From Corynebacterium phocae (GTDB taxonomy: Bacteria > Actinomycetota > Actinomycetes > Mycobacteriales > Mycobacteriaceae): a stretch of DNA of 64,000 nucleotides. The DNA lies in the NCBI RefSeq assembly GCF_008693075.1, contig NZ_VXKJ01000043.1, forward strand, positions 62,001-126,000. Reading direction: 5' to 3'. Positions 8,436 through 20,099 of the stretch are shown here, in pieces (positions within the stretch are counted from its first letter, which is position 1; each line of letters opens with the position of its first letter). Position numbers and translations under genes: made by a program. The notes below the pieces were generated by a model. It ran no database searches. It had not been told where the DNA came from and saw nothing but the letters and a program-made list of their open reading frames with translations.

Positions 8436-8804
8436 CTACAAACCTTCCTGGGCGCGGCGGACGGCGCGTTGGCCGGCCTCCGCGCGTAGGCGAGTGAGTT
8501 CGTCGCCGGACTGTAAGTCCAGGTCTGCCTCGCTTACCTCATCGGACCAGACGGCCCAATCAGCTAGGACGGTGATCTTCTCCGTACCAACGGAGAGGAA
8601 GCCACCCTGGACGGCGGCCACTAAACGTGCGCCGTCGACCGGACGGATGGTCACTACGCCATTGTCGACCAGTTGGCCAACCATGGGTTCATGGCCAGGA
8701 AGCACGCCGATCTCACCCTCGGTGGTTTCAGCCGTGACGATGGTGGCCTTACCCGACCACAACGAGCGCTCGACGGAAACCAGTTCCACGGTGATGTCAG
8801 CCAT
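8436..8804 (-). CDS. atpC: ATP synthase F1 subunit epsilon
   Basis: The 122-residue epsilon subunit belongs to the F1 central stalk and modulates ATP hydrolysis. It shows the N-terminal beta-sandwich ([16 protein letters not shown] at about 30-45 is the family signature) and a short C-terminal helical part ending in RAQEGL. It is the last gene of the operon, 10 bp after atpD, and is followed by a strong terminator. Confidence 0.96.
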   Translation of the reverse strand: MADITVELVSVERSLWSGKATIVTAETTEGEIGVLPGHEPMVGQLVDNGVVTIRPVDGARLVAAVQGGFLSVGTEKITVLADWAVWSDEVSEADLDLQSGDELTRLRAEAGQRAVRRAQEGL

Positions 8805-8814
8805 GTGCCTCTCC

Positions 8815-10269
<1,455 letters not shown>

Positions 10270-11244
10270 CTAGTCACTTTCTGCGCTGTCAGATAGCGCG
10301 CCAGCGCCACCGACAATCTCTGTAATTTCCTGGGTAATCTGAGCCTGACGGGCCTGGTTAGCCACGCGTGAGAGGTCTTTGACCAACTCATTGGCGTTGT
10401 CAGTTGCAGACTTCATTGCGGCTCGGCGTGCGGCGGACTCAGCGGCAGAAGCCTCCAAGAACATCGCAAACAAAATTCGCGAGACATACTTTGGAAGCAA
10501 GGCGTCCATAAGCGTGTCCGGGTCTGGCTCGAAATCATAATCTGGGGCTACCGGGTCTGCGGTGCTTGACGCTGCGGACTCCGGAAGGTGTACCTCGTTT
10601 TCCTCCATCACGGGCTCCACGGGCAGCAGCTGCTGCACGCGGGCGTTCTGGGTCAACATGTTGACAAACTCGGTATAAACCACGTGTACTTCATCGAAGC
10701 CACGGACCGGACCGTTGCCGTCAATACCCTCGCGGTTACCAACAGTTCCTTGGGAACCGGCGGCAAAGCCATCGATGATATGGCGGCGCACGTCGTGCGT
10801 TGCTTCCCAGGTTGGATCCTGGGAGAACCCGGTCCAGCTGCCCTCAATTGGAGCCTCGCGGAACTTGTAGTAACCAACACCCTTCTGCCCAGTCACGTAA
10901 CGGACAACCTCTAGCCCCCGCTTTCTCAGCAGGGATTCGAGCTCGGCCGCTTTCTTGAACACGTTGTTGTTGTAGCCGCCGGCCATACCGCGGTCTGAAG
11001 AGACCACGAGGATGGCTGCTACACGTGTGTTCTCACGCGCATGGAGCATGGGGTGATCGAGCGAACTAGCCGATGCGAGACGATTCATCACGCGATTCAT
11101 CTCTAATGCATACGGCTGAGCAGCATTAACGCGTGCCTGCGCTTTGGTAATGCGCGAGGTGGCAATGAGCTCCTGTGCCTTGGTGATCTTCTTAGTGGAA
11201 TTAACGGACCTGATGCGGTCACGCAGTTCACGAAGATTAGCCAT
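10270..11244 (-). CDS. atpG: ATP synthase F1 subunit gamma
   Basis: The 324-residue gamma subunit forms the rotating central shaft. The N-terminal helix MANLRELRDRIRSVNSTKKI and the C-terminal helix with AMKSATDNANELV are the family hallmarks. It is longer than the E. coli protein because of an acidic insertion around residues 205-240 (EENEVHLPESAASSTADPV), as seen in other actinobacterial gamma subunits. It lies 3 bp upstream of atpD. Confidence 0.97.
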   Translation of the reverse strand: MANLRELRDRIRSVNSTKKITKAQELIATSRITKAQARVNAAQPYALEMNRVMNRLASASSLDHPMLHARENTRVAAILVVSSDRGMAGGYNNNVFKKAAELESLLRKRGLEVVRYVTGQKGVGYYKFREAPIEGSWTGFSQDPTWEATHDVRRHIIDGFAAGSQGTVGNREGIDGNGPVRGFDEVHVVYTEFVNMLTQNARVQQLLPVEPVMEENEVHLPESAASSTADPVAPDYDFEPDPDTLMDALLPKYVSRILFAMFLEASAAESAARRAAMKSATDNANELVKDLSRVANQARQAQITQEITEIVGGAGALSDSAESD

Positions 11245-11306
11245 GTTGTATCGCTCCTCCCTTCTTTTATTTAGACGGTTTCAATAGGTTTCTAGAGTGC
11301 GAAACT

Positions 11307-12947
11307 CTACTTGGCCGTCTTCCGGGAGACGCTGAGCTGAGTTTTATTCACGTCTTTTTCCGCCAGTGGGTCAACCGGGGCTTCGGAGCCTAGGTGGTGA
11401 CCTTCCGTGGTGCGGAAACTTGGTGTGAAATCCTCGGCTGCCCGCAGCAGAGTCTTCTTAGACTCATCAGACAGGGCGGCACCGCCGTCAATCTGCTCGT
11501 ATACCTCGGGAACGTTGGCGTGCAGGTATTCCTGAACGTCGCGTTCGAAGCGGCGTACGTCTTCCACTGGGACCTCATCAAAGACGCCCTGGTCAGCAAG
11601 GAAGATGGACACCATCTGGTATTCGACGGACTGCGGAGCGTTCTCTGGCTGCTTCAGCAGCTCAACTAGGCGCTCGCCGCGTTCTAGCTGAGACTTAGAG
11701 GCGGCATCGAGATCGGAGGCAAAGGCTGCGAAGGCCTGCAGGTCGCGGTATGCGGCCAGCTCCAAACGCAGGTTACCGGCGACTTTCTTCATACCCTTGG
11801 TCTGTGCTGCGCCACCCACACGGGAGACGGACACACCAACGTTGATTGCCGGACGAACGCCCTGGTTGAACAGGTCGGACTCCAGGAAGACCTGGCCGTC
11901 GGTAATCGAAATAACGTTGGTCGGGATGAAGGCAGAAACGTCGTTTGCCTTGGTTTCGATGATAGGCAGTGCGGTCATGGAACCTGCACCCATGTCGTCG
12001 GAGAGCTTCGCAGCGCGCTCCAGCAGACGGGAGTGGAGGTAGAAGACGTCACCTGGGTATGCCTCGCGGCCCGGTGGGCGGCGCAGCAGCAGGGAAATCG
12101 CACGGTAGGCCTCAGCCTGCTTGGTCAGATCATCATAAATGATGAGGACGTGGCGGCCTTGGTACATCCAGTGCTGACCAAGAGCGGCACCGGAAAACGG
12201 TGCTAGCCACTTGAAACCAGCGGAGTCGGAGGCGGGAGCAGCCACGATGGTGGTGTACTCCAGTGCCCCGTGCTCTTCCAGGGTCTTGCGGATACCCGCA
12301 ATCGTTGAACCCTTTTGGCCGATAGCCACATAGATACAACGGACCTGCTTGTCCTTGTCACCAGATTCCCAGTTGGATTTCTGGTTCAAGATGGTGTCAA
12401 TACACACCGCGGTCTTACCGGTCTTACGGTCACCAATGACCAGCTGACGCTGGCCACGGCCGATTGGCGTCATGGCGTCAATAGCCTTGATGCCGGTCTG
12501 CATTGGCTCTTCCACCGGCTGACGCTGGAGAACGGAAGGTGCCTGCAGTTCGAGGACGCGGTCCTCTTCTTTGTTGATTGGGCCCATGCCGTCAATCGGC
12601 TGACCCAGGGGGTTGATAACGCGGCCGAGGAAGTCCTCGCCCACAGGGATGGAGAGAACCTCACCGGTCCTCTTTACCTCGTCGCCCTCCTTGAGGGTTT
12701 CAAAGTTACCCAGGACCACAACGCCAAGGGAATTGGTGTCAAGGTTCTGCGCGACGCCAATGACGCCGCCCGGGAACTCGAGAAGTTCGTTAGCCATTAC
12801 GGAAGGCAGGCCAGAAACCTGCGCAATACCGTCGGCTGCCGAAATAACCACGCCGGTCTCCTCACGGGAGGCCTCCGCGGAGTAGCTCGAGGTGTAGTTC
12901 GCAATCGCGCTACGGATCTCATCAGAGGAGATCGTTAGCTCCGCCAT
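11307..12947 (-). CDS. atpA: ATP synthase F1 subunit alpha
   Basis: The 546-residue non-catalytic nucleotide-binding subunit of F1 has Walker A GDRKTGKT at 172-179 and the arginine finger in [10 protein letters not shown]. The start is set at the ATG at 12947 ([10 protein letters not shown]), which has AGGAAC upstream; an in-frame extension to 13028 lacks support. The C-terminus (after about 510) is long and charged, as in other corynebacteria. Confidence 0.97.
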   Translation of the reverse strand: MAELTISSDEIRSAIANYTSSYSAEASREETGVVISAADGIAQVSGLPSVMANELLEFPGGVIGVAQNLDTNSLGVVVLGNFETLKEGDEVKRTGEVLSIPVGEDFLGRVINPLGQPIDGMGPINKEEDRVLELQAPSVLQRQPVEEPMQTGIKAIDAMTPIGRGQRQLVIGDRKTGKTAVCIDTILNQKSNWESGDKDKQVRCIYVAIGQKGSTIAGIRKTLEEHGALEYTTIVAAPASDSAGFKWLAPFSGAALGQHWMYQGRHVLIIYDDLTKQAEAYRAISLLLRRPPGREAYPGDVFYLHSRLLERAAKLSDDMGAGSMTALPIIETKANDVSAFIPTNVISITDGQVFLESDLFNQGVRPAINVGVSVSRVGGAAQTKGMKKVAGNLRLELAAYRDLQAFAAFASDLDAASKSQLERGERLVELLKQPENAPQSVEYQMVSIFLADQGVFDEVPVEDVRRFERDVQEYLHANVPEVYEQIDGGAALSDESKKTLLRAAEDFTPSFRTTEGHHLGSEAPVDPLAEKDVNKTQLSVSRKTAK

Positions 12948-13048
12948 GTTGTTCCTACTCTCGGTAGTATCGTCCAGCAAATTTTCAAAATAATGTTGTC
13001 GTTGTCGTGTTAAGAAGTTTGCGCTCAAGTAAAGCCTGAAGGCTTTAC

Positions 13049-13864
13049 TTAAGCCATGGCGGTCCGCAGGCGCTCAATCTTGCCTTTGGTGGAACCGTCA
13101 ATTACTTCCTCACCGACGCGGATGGTCATACCACCGAGGAGGCTGGTGTCAACCTCAGAGTGGATGGACATCGCACGACCGTAGATGTTGCCCAGCTTGT
13201 TGGCGAGTTCTGCCTGCTGGCTTTCATTCATTTCAACCGCGGTGGTAACAAAAGCGATGGTGCGGCCTTGCAGCGAAGCTGCGTCGGAGGCCAAACCAGC
13301 AATATCATCCACCGGGTTTTGCTCTGGGCGGTCGATGGCCTGAAGCGCAAGCGCCTCAGTAAACATCGTGACCTTGCCGTAGAGCACGTTAGCCAGCAGT
13401 CCACGCTTACGCGCGGACTCAGCAGAGCGGTCGGTAAGCAGCTGGGTCAGCTCGCCTTCACGGTCCAGAATGCGGGAAAGGCGGAAGAGTTCATCTTCAA
13501 CCATCCCCAACTGGCCCTGAGCCTCAGCACCACGCAATAAAGCGCGGCGGCCAAGAACTACCAAACCTTTAACGAGGTCACGGGCACTAGACCACTGCAG
13601 CTGAGCAGCTTCTTCCACCACGCGCAAGGCCTGGGAGGAGAGCTTTTGCCCAAACAGGGTGTTAACCAGTGACTTTCGTGCTTCTGCAGAAGCAGCGGTG
13701 TTGTTTAGAGCAACGCGCAGTTCGCGGTTGCCGTCAAGAACCCCTACTACCTCGAACAGATCGAGGCCGGTGCGTGCGGAGTCTGCAACTGCGTCTGCAC
13801 CCTTAAGGAGGCTATCCAAGGTGTCTTGCGCGGTTGCCAGTGCTTCGCGGCTAGCTGCCTTCAT
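13049..13864 (-). CDS. atpH: ATP synthase F1 subunit delta
   Basis: The 271-residue OSCP/delta subunit links F1 to the b-subunit stalk. The C-terminal signature [23 protein letters not shown] is intact. It is about 90 residues longer than E. coli delta, the normal corynebacterial form, in which b and delta stay separate (in mycobacteria they are partly fused). It overlaps no neighbour and is followed by atpA after about 100 bp. Confidence 0.96.
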   Translation of the reverse strand: MKAASREALATAQDTLDSLLKGADAVADSARTGLDLFEVVGVLDGNRELRVALNNTAASAEARKSLVNTLFGQKLSSQALRVVEEAAQLQWSSARDLVKGLVVLGRRALLRGAEAQGQLGMVEDELFRLSRILDREGELTQLLTDRSAESARKRGLLANVLYGKVTMFTEALALQAIDRPEQNPVDDIAGLASDAASLQGRTIAFVTTAVEMNESQQAELANKLGNIYGRAMSIHSEVDTSLLGGMTIRVGEEVIDGSTKGKIERLRTAMA

Positions 13865-13870
13865 GTCTGC

Positions 13871-14443
13871 CTACTTTCTGGCCGGTGCCACGTGGTCGAG
13901 GTCGGACAAGAAAGAATCAATGGTGGAGGAACGGCGGGAGGCGTCACTAAGTTCGCCACCCAGCAGCTTCTCTGCCAAGTTGATGGAGTTTTGTCCGATG
14001 TCGGAACGGAGTTCGCTCACGACCTGGGCACGGGAAGCTTCCAGTTGCTTCTCACCAGAGGCGATAATGCGACGGGCTTCTTCCTCGGCCTGAACCTTTG
14101 CCTCAGCTTCGATCTGCTTGCCGCGCTCGCGCGCCTGCTCGTGGATCTGTGCGGCCTCTGCGCGAGCGTCAGCCAACTGGGCGTTGTACCTCTCTAGAGC
14201 GGCCTTGGCTTCAGCTTGTTGAGCCTCAGCGCGTTTGATGCCGCCCTCAATCCGGTCTTCACGCTCCTGCAGTAACTTCTTGTACGCGGGAAGGACAACC
14301 ATCCCGAATACAGCGAGGATTACGGCGAAAGGAATGATAGACCAGACGATGTCGTATGCCTTGGGCAAAAGGATGGAGTTACCGCCCTCTAGTGGCAGGT
14401 GCTCCCCTCCTTCTGATGCAAGGTAGAAGATGACGTTGTTCAT
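13871..14443 (-). CDS. atpF: ATP synthase Fo subunit b
   Basis: The 190-residue b subunit forms the peripheral stalk. One membrane segment (about 31-52, [20 protein letters not shown]) is followed by a long charged coiled coil (about 55-170, [19 protein letters not shown]). The short extracytoplasmic N-terminus precedes the membrane helix. atpH starts 6 bp after its stop. Confidence 0.96.
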   Translation of the reverse strand: MNNVIFYLASEGGEHLPLEGGNSILLPKAYDIVWSIIPFAVILAVFGMVVLPAYKKLLQEREDRIEGGIKRAEAQQAEAKAALERYNAQLADARAEAAQIHEQARERGKQIEAEAKVQAEEEARRIIASGEKQLEASRAQVVSELRSDIGQNSINLAEKLLGGELSDASRRSSTIDSFLSDLDHVAPARK

Positions 14444-14494
14444 AGGTCTCCAGTCTTAAACGGTCAGTTTACTTAGTTGATAAACGAACGTTTA

Positions 14495-14785
<291 letters not shown>

Positions 14786-14859
14786 TTAATTTCCGCGGGG
14801 CGGTGTTGGTTTGATGTAAGTGGGTGTTTATTTAGTTGGCCGCGAGGTTCGCGTTGTTG

Positions 14860-15657
14860 TTAGTGCGAATCTGCATGAAGCGACAGTTCGATGTACACCG
14901 CCGTGAGCAGAGCAAAGATGTATGCCTGCAAGAAGATGACGATGACTTCGTATACCGTGAACAGAACCGCTGCTACGAGGGTCAAGCCACCCACCACGGT
15001 CCATGCGTTGAGCTGCCAGACGAAGAAGTTCGTGGCAGAGTACAGCAAGACCAAGATGATGTGACCGGCCAGGAAGTTCGCCATAAGACGAAGCGCCAGG
15101 GTGACCGGACGTAGAACGAACGTTGAGAAAAACTCGATTGGAACGACCAAGAGGTGAAGTAGCGGCGGCAAGTTAGGAATAACTACCGAAGACTTCACGT
15201 ACTTGAAAAATCCGTAGCGCTTGGCTCCTGCGTAAATCATGGCGATATACGCAACAATGGCTAGGACAATCGGCATACCAATTCGCGCGTTTGGAGAAAT
15301 ATTCAAAAACGGAATGATGGTCGTGACGTTCCAAAACAGAACAGCGAAGAAGATTGACGCGATTACCGGCAGGAAACGGCGCCCTTCTTTTCTGCCAAGA
15401 ATGTCTTCCGCGATATTAACGCGAACGAAATCAATGGCGTGTTCTGCTACGTTCTGCAGACCCTTCGGAACCAGTTTGGGGCTCCTGAAGGCGACAACGA
15501 AAAGGACCACCAGCACGGCCGCCATGAGAAGGCGGACGAGCATAATGCGGTCCAAGGCGAACCAGCCGTTGAGGATATCCCCAAACATTTGCTGGCCGTA
15601 ATATTCACCCGGGAAAAATTCTGGATCCAGTTTGGGAGCATGGAAGCTACCCTTCAT
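14860..15657 (-). CDS. atpB: ATP synthase Fo subunit a
   Basis: The 265-residue a subunit provides the half-channels for protons. It is polytopic, and the essential arginine is R190 in TLALRLMANFLAGH. The ATG at 15657 is chosen; a TTG two codons earlier is possible. It is the first gene of the atpBEFHAGDC cluster and is preceded by a 526-bp region without a gene, which probably holds the main operon promoter. Confidence 0.96.
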   Translation of the reverse strand: MKGSFHAPKLDPEFFPGEYYGQQMFGDILNGWFALDRIMLVRLLMAAVLVVLFVVAFRSPKLVPKGLQNVAEHAIDFVRVNIAEDILGRKEGRRFLPVIASIFFAVLFWNVTTIIPFLNISPNARIGMPIVLAIVAYIAMIYAGAKRYGFFKYVKSSVVIPNLPPLLHLLVVPIEFFSTFVLRPVTLALRLMANFLAGHIILVLLYSATNFFVWQLNAWTVVGGLTLVAAVLFTVYEVIVIFLQAYIFALLTAVYIELSLHADSH

Positions 15658-16183
15658 GGCCAATGTTGTAACGCTCAGCGTTCTCTCCCGTGTTCGGGCC
15701 GAATGACTTGTCGAAGGTCACCCGGTGCGATGGACGTCTCAAACTCTCTACTGCAACCTCGGACTCCGTCGCACATCAGCGCGGTTACAGCAGGGATTCA
15801 CCGCTACGGACCAAACGCGCTACACCGGCTTTTCCGGTGCGGCGCGGATAAATCACAGTCCGCGGTAACCCGGAGCAAATTTTATCAGGTCACCGAGTTG
15901 TTTTTCCCTTTAGGGTCTTAGTTAAGCAAACACATTTTTCACAGCACTCACGAAGATTGCTCTTTACCGCCCTGACTAGGCAAAACGAACCTAGTGTGTT
16001 TGGTCACACCGGCTCCTGGCAACCGCTGTACGGGGGTAGATTATTTAACCCCAGGAATTTTCCAGCGCCAATATTTCCTCAACCTTACTAGAGCCTCATG
16101 CCACCCCCGGCCGAACGCGCGTCCTCTTTCCTACTCGTGGGGCGACCAGCGGGGGCGAAGTCCCGGGCTTAAAGCCGGTGCGG
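15658..16183 (-). promoter_or_regulatory. Long upstream region of the atp operon
   Basis: No gene is evident between atpI and atpB in these 526 bp. A site matching the Crp/GlxR core TGTG-N6-CACA (TGTGTTTGGTCACA) is at 15995-16008. Overlapping it by one base is an inverted repeat ACTAGG-N9-CCTAGT at 15975-15995. Both lie about 320-350 bp upstream of the atpB start, implying a long leader or a second promoter. I could not identify a convincing -35/-10 pair. Confidence 0.5.
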
Positions 16184-16672
16184 CTAACTCACGTAGGTCA
16201 CGCGCGCGGTGATAATCCCCCACACCTCGGTGCCCAAAGTAGCAATCAGAGCCCCAACCACGGTGACAAACAACGCGACCGTGTCATAGAAGGCCATATC
16301 TTTAATAACCAGCAACACACCCACGAGAACTACGACTTTAAGTAACCATCCACCCAACACCACGGCCATGGTGCTGGCCGGATCTAGGTTGGCGGTAACC
16401 AACACGGACAGCGCGGTCATCAGTATGAACCCTCCCCCAATGGCAGCACCAATGAGCACGCCCCAAATACCCGGAAGTCCCCGCAGCGCACCCCACAGTG
16501 CCAAGGAAGCCACCGCGATAATGAGCAAAGCGAAGCTTCCGTAACGTACCGCGCGCAAAAGCGGCCGGCGGTGGTCATCATAGGCTGAGCCGGAACCGGA
16601 TTCCGTGCTGGGGCCCGCGACCCCGCCAGCAACACTCGGGGAATTAGCTGCGGAATTGGAAGCGTTAGACAT
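16184..16672 (-). CDS. atpI: AtpI-like ATP synthase accessory membrane protein
   Basis: The 162-residue protein has a disordered N-terminus (1-35) and four predicted membrane helices (about 45-65, 70-95, 105-125, 130-155), the layout of AtpI proteins that precede atpB. AtpI is thought to help c-ring assembly or ion supply; this is not essential in most bacteria. Sequence conservation in this family is low, so assignment rests on topology and position between wecA and atpB. Confidence 0.8.
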   Translation of the reverse strand: MSNASNSAANSPSVAGGVAGPSTESGSGSAYDDHRRPLLRAVRYGSFALLIIAVASLALWGALRGLPGIWGVLIGAAIGGGFILMTALSVLVTANLDPASTMAVVLGGWLLKVVVLVGVLLVIKDMAFYDTVALFVTVVGALIATLGTEVWGIITARVTYVS

Positions 16673-16688
16673 GTGGAAAAATCCTACC

Positions 16689-17864
16689 TCATCGGGGTGG
16701 TTGTTCCGCGACTACCTGGGTGGGGCGCTTACGCCTTCCCAACTTGCCCTGGCGTAACGGAATTAGCGTAATTAGGAAGGCTCCCAGCAAAGCGAATAGT
16801 GAGAATACCGCAGCGACCTTAGTGGGAACTATGGAAAGCGACACTGCGCTGGAGGCCACGGCAGACACCCACACGTACAACACCAACACGGTGCGCCGGT
16901 GAGTATGGCCCAAGGACAACAACCGGTGGTGGATATGGAGGCGGTCCGCCGAAAACGGGGAGCGCCCGGCAGCCACTCGCCTAATGACGGCCCAAACTAG
17001 GTCCAAGACGGGGATAAAGACGGCTGCCAGGACCACGATGAATGGGGACATCAGCGCCACGATATCCACGCCGCCGTAGAGCGACATGTTGATCTTCCCC
17101 GACGCTGAGGTGGACGCGGCAGCCAGGAGCAAGCCAATTAGCATGGAGCCGGCGTCGCCCATAAATATCCGGGAGGGCTCAAAGTTGTGGGGCAAAAATC
17201 CGGCACACATGCCCACCAACGCGGCGGAGATTACCGCCGGCGGGTAGGCAGAGACCGCTCCGCCCTGGTCGTGGAGGACTGTGATCGAAAAAATTAGGAT
17301 AGCCAGGCCCGCAATCATCCCTAGGCCGGCAGCCAATCCGTCCAGACCATCGACAAAATTCATAGCGTTGATGAGCAAGACGGTAATAAAAGCGGTAAGG
17401 AGGGTGGATTGAATCTGGTCCAAGACAATGGTGGTGCCATCCCCAAAGGGCATGAAAAACAGCGTCCAGGTAAGGCCCAGGAAGGACATGATTCCTGCCG
17501 CGACCACCTGCCCAACAAGTTTAATCCCCGCACTAAGCTCCACAAGATCATCGATAACCCCCACCAGCACTATGGCAAATGCCGCCCACACCACGGCGTT
17601 CATTTCCGGGGTGACGGGCAAAAAGCCCCTCGTTAGCGCGGGTAGTTGGCCGGCTAGGAACACCGCCCCCGCGAATCCGGTAAACATGGCCACGCCGCCT
17701 AGTTGTGGAGTGGGTTGGGAGTGGGAGTCACGCTGCCGGATCTCCGATACCCGGCCGTTGCGTACCAGAACCCACCGCACTACCCCGGTGAAGATGTAGG
17801 TCAGCGCGGCAGCGACCAATAACACGAGCGCAAGCTCGCGGAGTGGCACACCGGTTCCGGCCAT
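16689..17864 (-). CDS. wecA: Undecaprenyl-phosphate GlcNAc-1-phosphate transferase (WecA/Rfe)
   Basis: The 391-residue polytopic enzyme of the MraY/WecA family moves GlcNAc-1-phosphate from UDP-GlcNAc to decaprenyl/undecaprenyl phosphate, starting arabinogalactan linker synthesis in corynebacteria. Visible motifs are VIDDLVEL (D105-D106, Mg site), NFVDGLDGLAAG (169-180), FMGDAG with D237, and HIHHRL (310-314). About eleven membrane segments can be traced. It lies 16 bp upstream of atpI, so wecA and atpI are probably co-transcribed. AAGGAT lies 11 bp before the ATG. Confidence 0.93.
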   Translation of the reverse strand: MAGTGVPLRELALVLLVAAALTYIFTGVVRWVLVRNGRVSEIRQRDSHSQPTPQLGGVAMFTGFAGAVFLAGQLPALTRGFLPVTPEMNAVVWAAFAIVLVGVIDDLVELSAGIKLVGQVVAAGIMSFLGLTWTLFFMPFGDGTTIVLDQIQSTLLTAFITVLLINAMNFVDGLDGLAAGLGMIAGLAILIFSITVLHDQGGAVSAYPPAVISAALVGMCAGFLPHNFEPSRIFMGDAGSMLIGLLLAAASTSASGKINMSLYGGVDIVALMSPFIVVLAAVFIPVLDLVWAVIRRVAAGRSPFSADRLHIHHRLLSLGHTHRRTVLVLYVWVSAVASSAVSLSIVPTKVAAVFSLFALLGAFLITLIPLRQGKLGRRKRPTQVVAEQPPR

Positions 17865-18076
17865 AGTTGTGGAGATCCTTGTGGTTGGGTTTAGTTACAG
17901 ATATTGGCAGAATATAAAGAAGATAAAGAGGGACGAATAATTACTCTCTCAAAGATTGTAGCGGTGTCACGTCACTAGCACAGCAACCGCTAGACCCCGG
18001 GATCGGAATTTCGGCCAAAAGGTTGCCAATCCGGACCCTAGGAACCCTAGTGACAGCCCGCATTACGGTTAAGGCA

Positions 18077-18751
18077 CTAAACGGCGGGCTGCGGGCGGGT
18101 GCGCAAGGTCTCAGCGGGAACACCAATTACGGCGGCAATTTCCTCCGCGCTCAGCGTTCCTTCCCGGAGTAAGTAGGGGTATTCCTGGGAGATATCAATG
18201 ATGGTAGACGCCTCCCCTAGCTGGGATTCCCCGCCGTCCAGATAGACGGCCACGGCACTCCCCAACTGTTGCTTTGAGGCAATTGCCGTGACGGGTGGCT
18301 CGTGTCCGGAAATGTTGGCTGAGGACACGGCCATGGGTCCCACGGCCCGAAGGAGCTCGATGGCTACCGGGTGGGCGGGCATGCGCAGCATCACCGTGCC
18401 CCTAGTATCCCCTAAGTTCCACGGCAGGCTGGGGGCCTGGCGTACTACTATGGACAGCCCACCCGGCCAAAAGGCCTCCACCAGCAACTGCATGGTGTCG
18501 CTGGCATGTGCTACCAGTCCTTTGTAGGTATCCCAGGAACCCACCAGTACGGGCACCGGCATATCCGGACCCCGTTGTTTGGTGGCAAGTAGGTTGGCCA
18601 CGGCCGCATTGTCAAAGGCGTCGCAGCCCAAGCCGTAGAGAGTGTCGGTGGGAAAGACTACCTGCCGCCCGGACTTGACAGCCCTGATTGCCAGTTCGAT
18701 GCCCTCGGTACGAGTGGATTCGTCATCAAGACGGTAAATCTTGCCCTTCAT
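18077..18751 (-). CDS. tsaC: L-threonylcarbamoyladenylate synthase (TsaC/Sua5)
   Basis: The 224-residue YrdC/Sua5-domain enzyme makes threonylcarbamoyl-AMP from threonine, bicarbonate and ATP, the first step of t6A37 tRNA modification. Characteristic segments are VFPTDTLYGLGCDA (36-49), SANISGHEPP and GEASTIIDIS. It has only the YrdC domain and a short tail, not the full Sua5 C-terminal domain. The ATG at 18751 (MKGKIYRL) has AGAGGA upstream; in-frame codons further upstream look non-coding. It lies downstream of prmC after a 282-bp gap in which I see nothing coding. Confidence 0.93.
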   Translation of the reverse strand: MKGKIYRLDDESTRTEGIELAIRAVKSGRQVVFPTDTLYGLGCDAFDNAAVANLLATKQRGPDMPVPVLVGSWDTYKGLVAHASDTMQLLVEAFWPGGLSIVVRQAPSLPWNLGDTRGTVMLRMPAHPVAIELLRAVGPMAVSSANISGHEPPVTAIASKQQLGSAVAVYLDGGESQLGEASTIIDISQEYPYLLREGTLSAEEIAAVIGVPAETLRTRPQPAV

Positions 18752-19033
18752 AGGCCTAACATCCTCTTTCCTGCTTTTAGCTTCACGGCTTGTGTCCCTT
18801 TCCGGAATCCTTAGAATCCCCACGCATGGGAGTGAACATCTGCGATGAAGATAACCAAGGGCCAACCGGTACGGCCAGCCCAACGCGGCTGCACCAGCAT
18901 TGCCATGCTAGCGTCACGCCACCGTCACGGCGCGCTTACACCCAACTCGTGAATTCGGGCCGGGCAGGTAGCGTATTCCCAAATTCTACCGCCACGGCGT
19001 GAATTCCACGAACTAGAAAGTCGTCCGCTCCCG

Positions 19034-19897
19034 TTATTTTCGGCGCGCCACGACAAAGCGGGGGATCCGGTTGAAGTCGTACAGGACCTCGATATCGGTA
19101 AAATTCCCGTTAGCGGCCATTGCTTCCTGGACAGCAGGCGAGGTGACGTCGTCGTGTTCAAGCCCTACCATCCCGCCGGGCTTAAGCAGGGTTGCAATAC
19201 GAGGGATGAGCTTATGTATGACACTCATTCCGTCCTGCCCACCGAACACCGCTTCCGGGGGATCCGCGTAGACTTCGGGCTCCAGGTCCAAGGTTTGTGG
19301 CACGTACGGCGGGTTGGTCAACACCAGGTCCACCGTCCCATCCAATTCCCCAAGGGTCCTGCTGGAGGTGGCGTCGCCTTGGACAAGAGCTACGCCATGC
19401 GGGGCTAGGTTCTGGCGAGCGTAGGTGCTCGCGGTATCGCTGAGTTCCACAGCCCATACCTGTGCGGTGGCCACTTGGTTGGCCACGTAGGCTGCCAAGG
19501 CCCCAGAGCCAGTACACAGATCGACTACGCGAGGTGCTGGTGCTGCCGAAGCCGCCCGTTCCCGGCCGCGTAGGAGCCTCACCGCCCAGTCCGCCAGGAC
19601 TTCAGTCTCCGGCCGGGGTATAAACACTCCGGGGCCAACAACCAGCTCCAGATCTCCAAACCAGGCCACGCCCAGGATGTGTTGGAGGGGTTCGCGCTTT
19701 TCGCGACGCGCCACCAGCGGCTCGTACGCCGCCTTGAATCCGGGAATGACCGTCGCCTGAAGCGGAATTTCCATGTGACCGGTGTGGATGAGGTGCGCCG
19801 CTAATATTCGGGCGTCCCATTCTGGCGAGGGCACTCCGGCGGCACGCAACCGGCCGGTTGCCTGGCGCAACGCTTGAGCGTAAGTCAGTGTTTCCAT
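19034..19897 (-). CDS. prmC: Peptide chain release factor N5-glutamine methyltransferase
   Basis: The 287-residue SAM-dependent enzyme methylates the glutamine of the GGQ motif of release factors. The SAM site is VDLCTGSGALAAYVA and the catalytic motif NPPY occurs in LTNPPYVPQ. It lies 202 bp downstream of prfA on the same strand, the standard pairing of the modifying enzyme with RF1. The gap 19898-20099 shows no gene. Confidence 0.95.
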   Translation of the reverse strand: METLTYAQALRQATGRLRAAGVPSPEWDARILAAHLIHTGHMEIPLQATVIPGFKAAYEPLVARREKREPLQHILGVAWFGDLELVVGPGVFIPRPETEVLADWAVRLLRGRERAASAAPAPRVVDLCTGSGALAAYVANQVATAQVWAVELSDTASTYARQNLAPHGVALVQGDATSSRTLGELDGTVDLVLTNPPYVPQTLDLEPEVYADPPEAVFGGQDGMSVIHKLIPRIATLLKPGGMVGLEHDDVTSPAVQEAMAANGNFTDIEVLYDFNRIPRFVVARRK

Positions 19898-20099
19898 AGG
19901 GGCTCAACTTTAGCAAGGACCGTGCACGGAGCCGTCCGCCTGCAACCCATTTCCGCAACGAGTCGGATGGCCGGCCCCAGCAACTAGCAAACGGGCCCCA
20001 CCGCTCCCCCTGATAAGGGCAAGCCGTGGGACCCGTGTGAGGCTTCGGCAACCAGGTTAAACTAATGCTTGAGCCTTAGTCCTAGCGCAAGCCCAAGCC

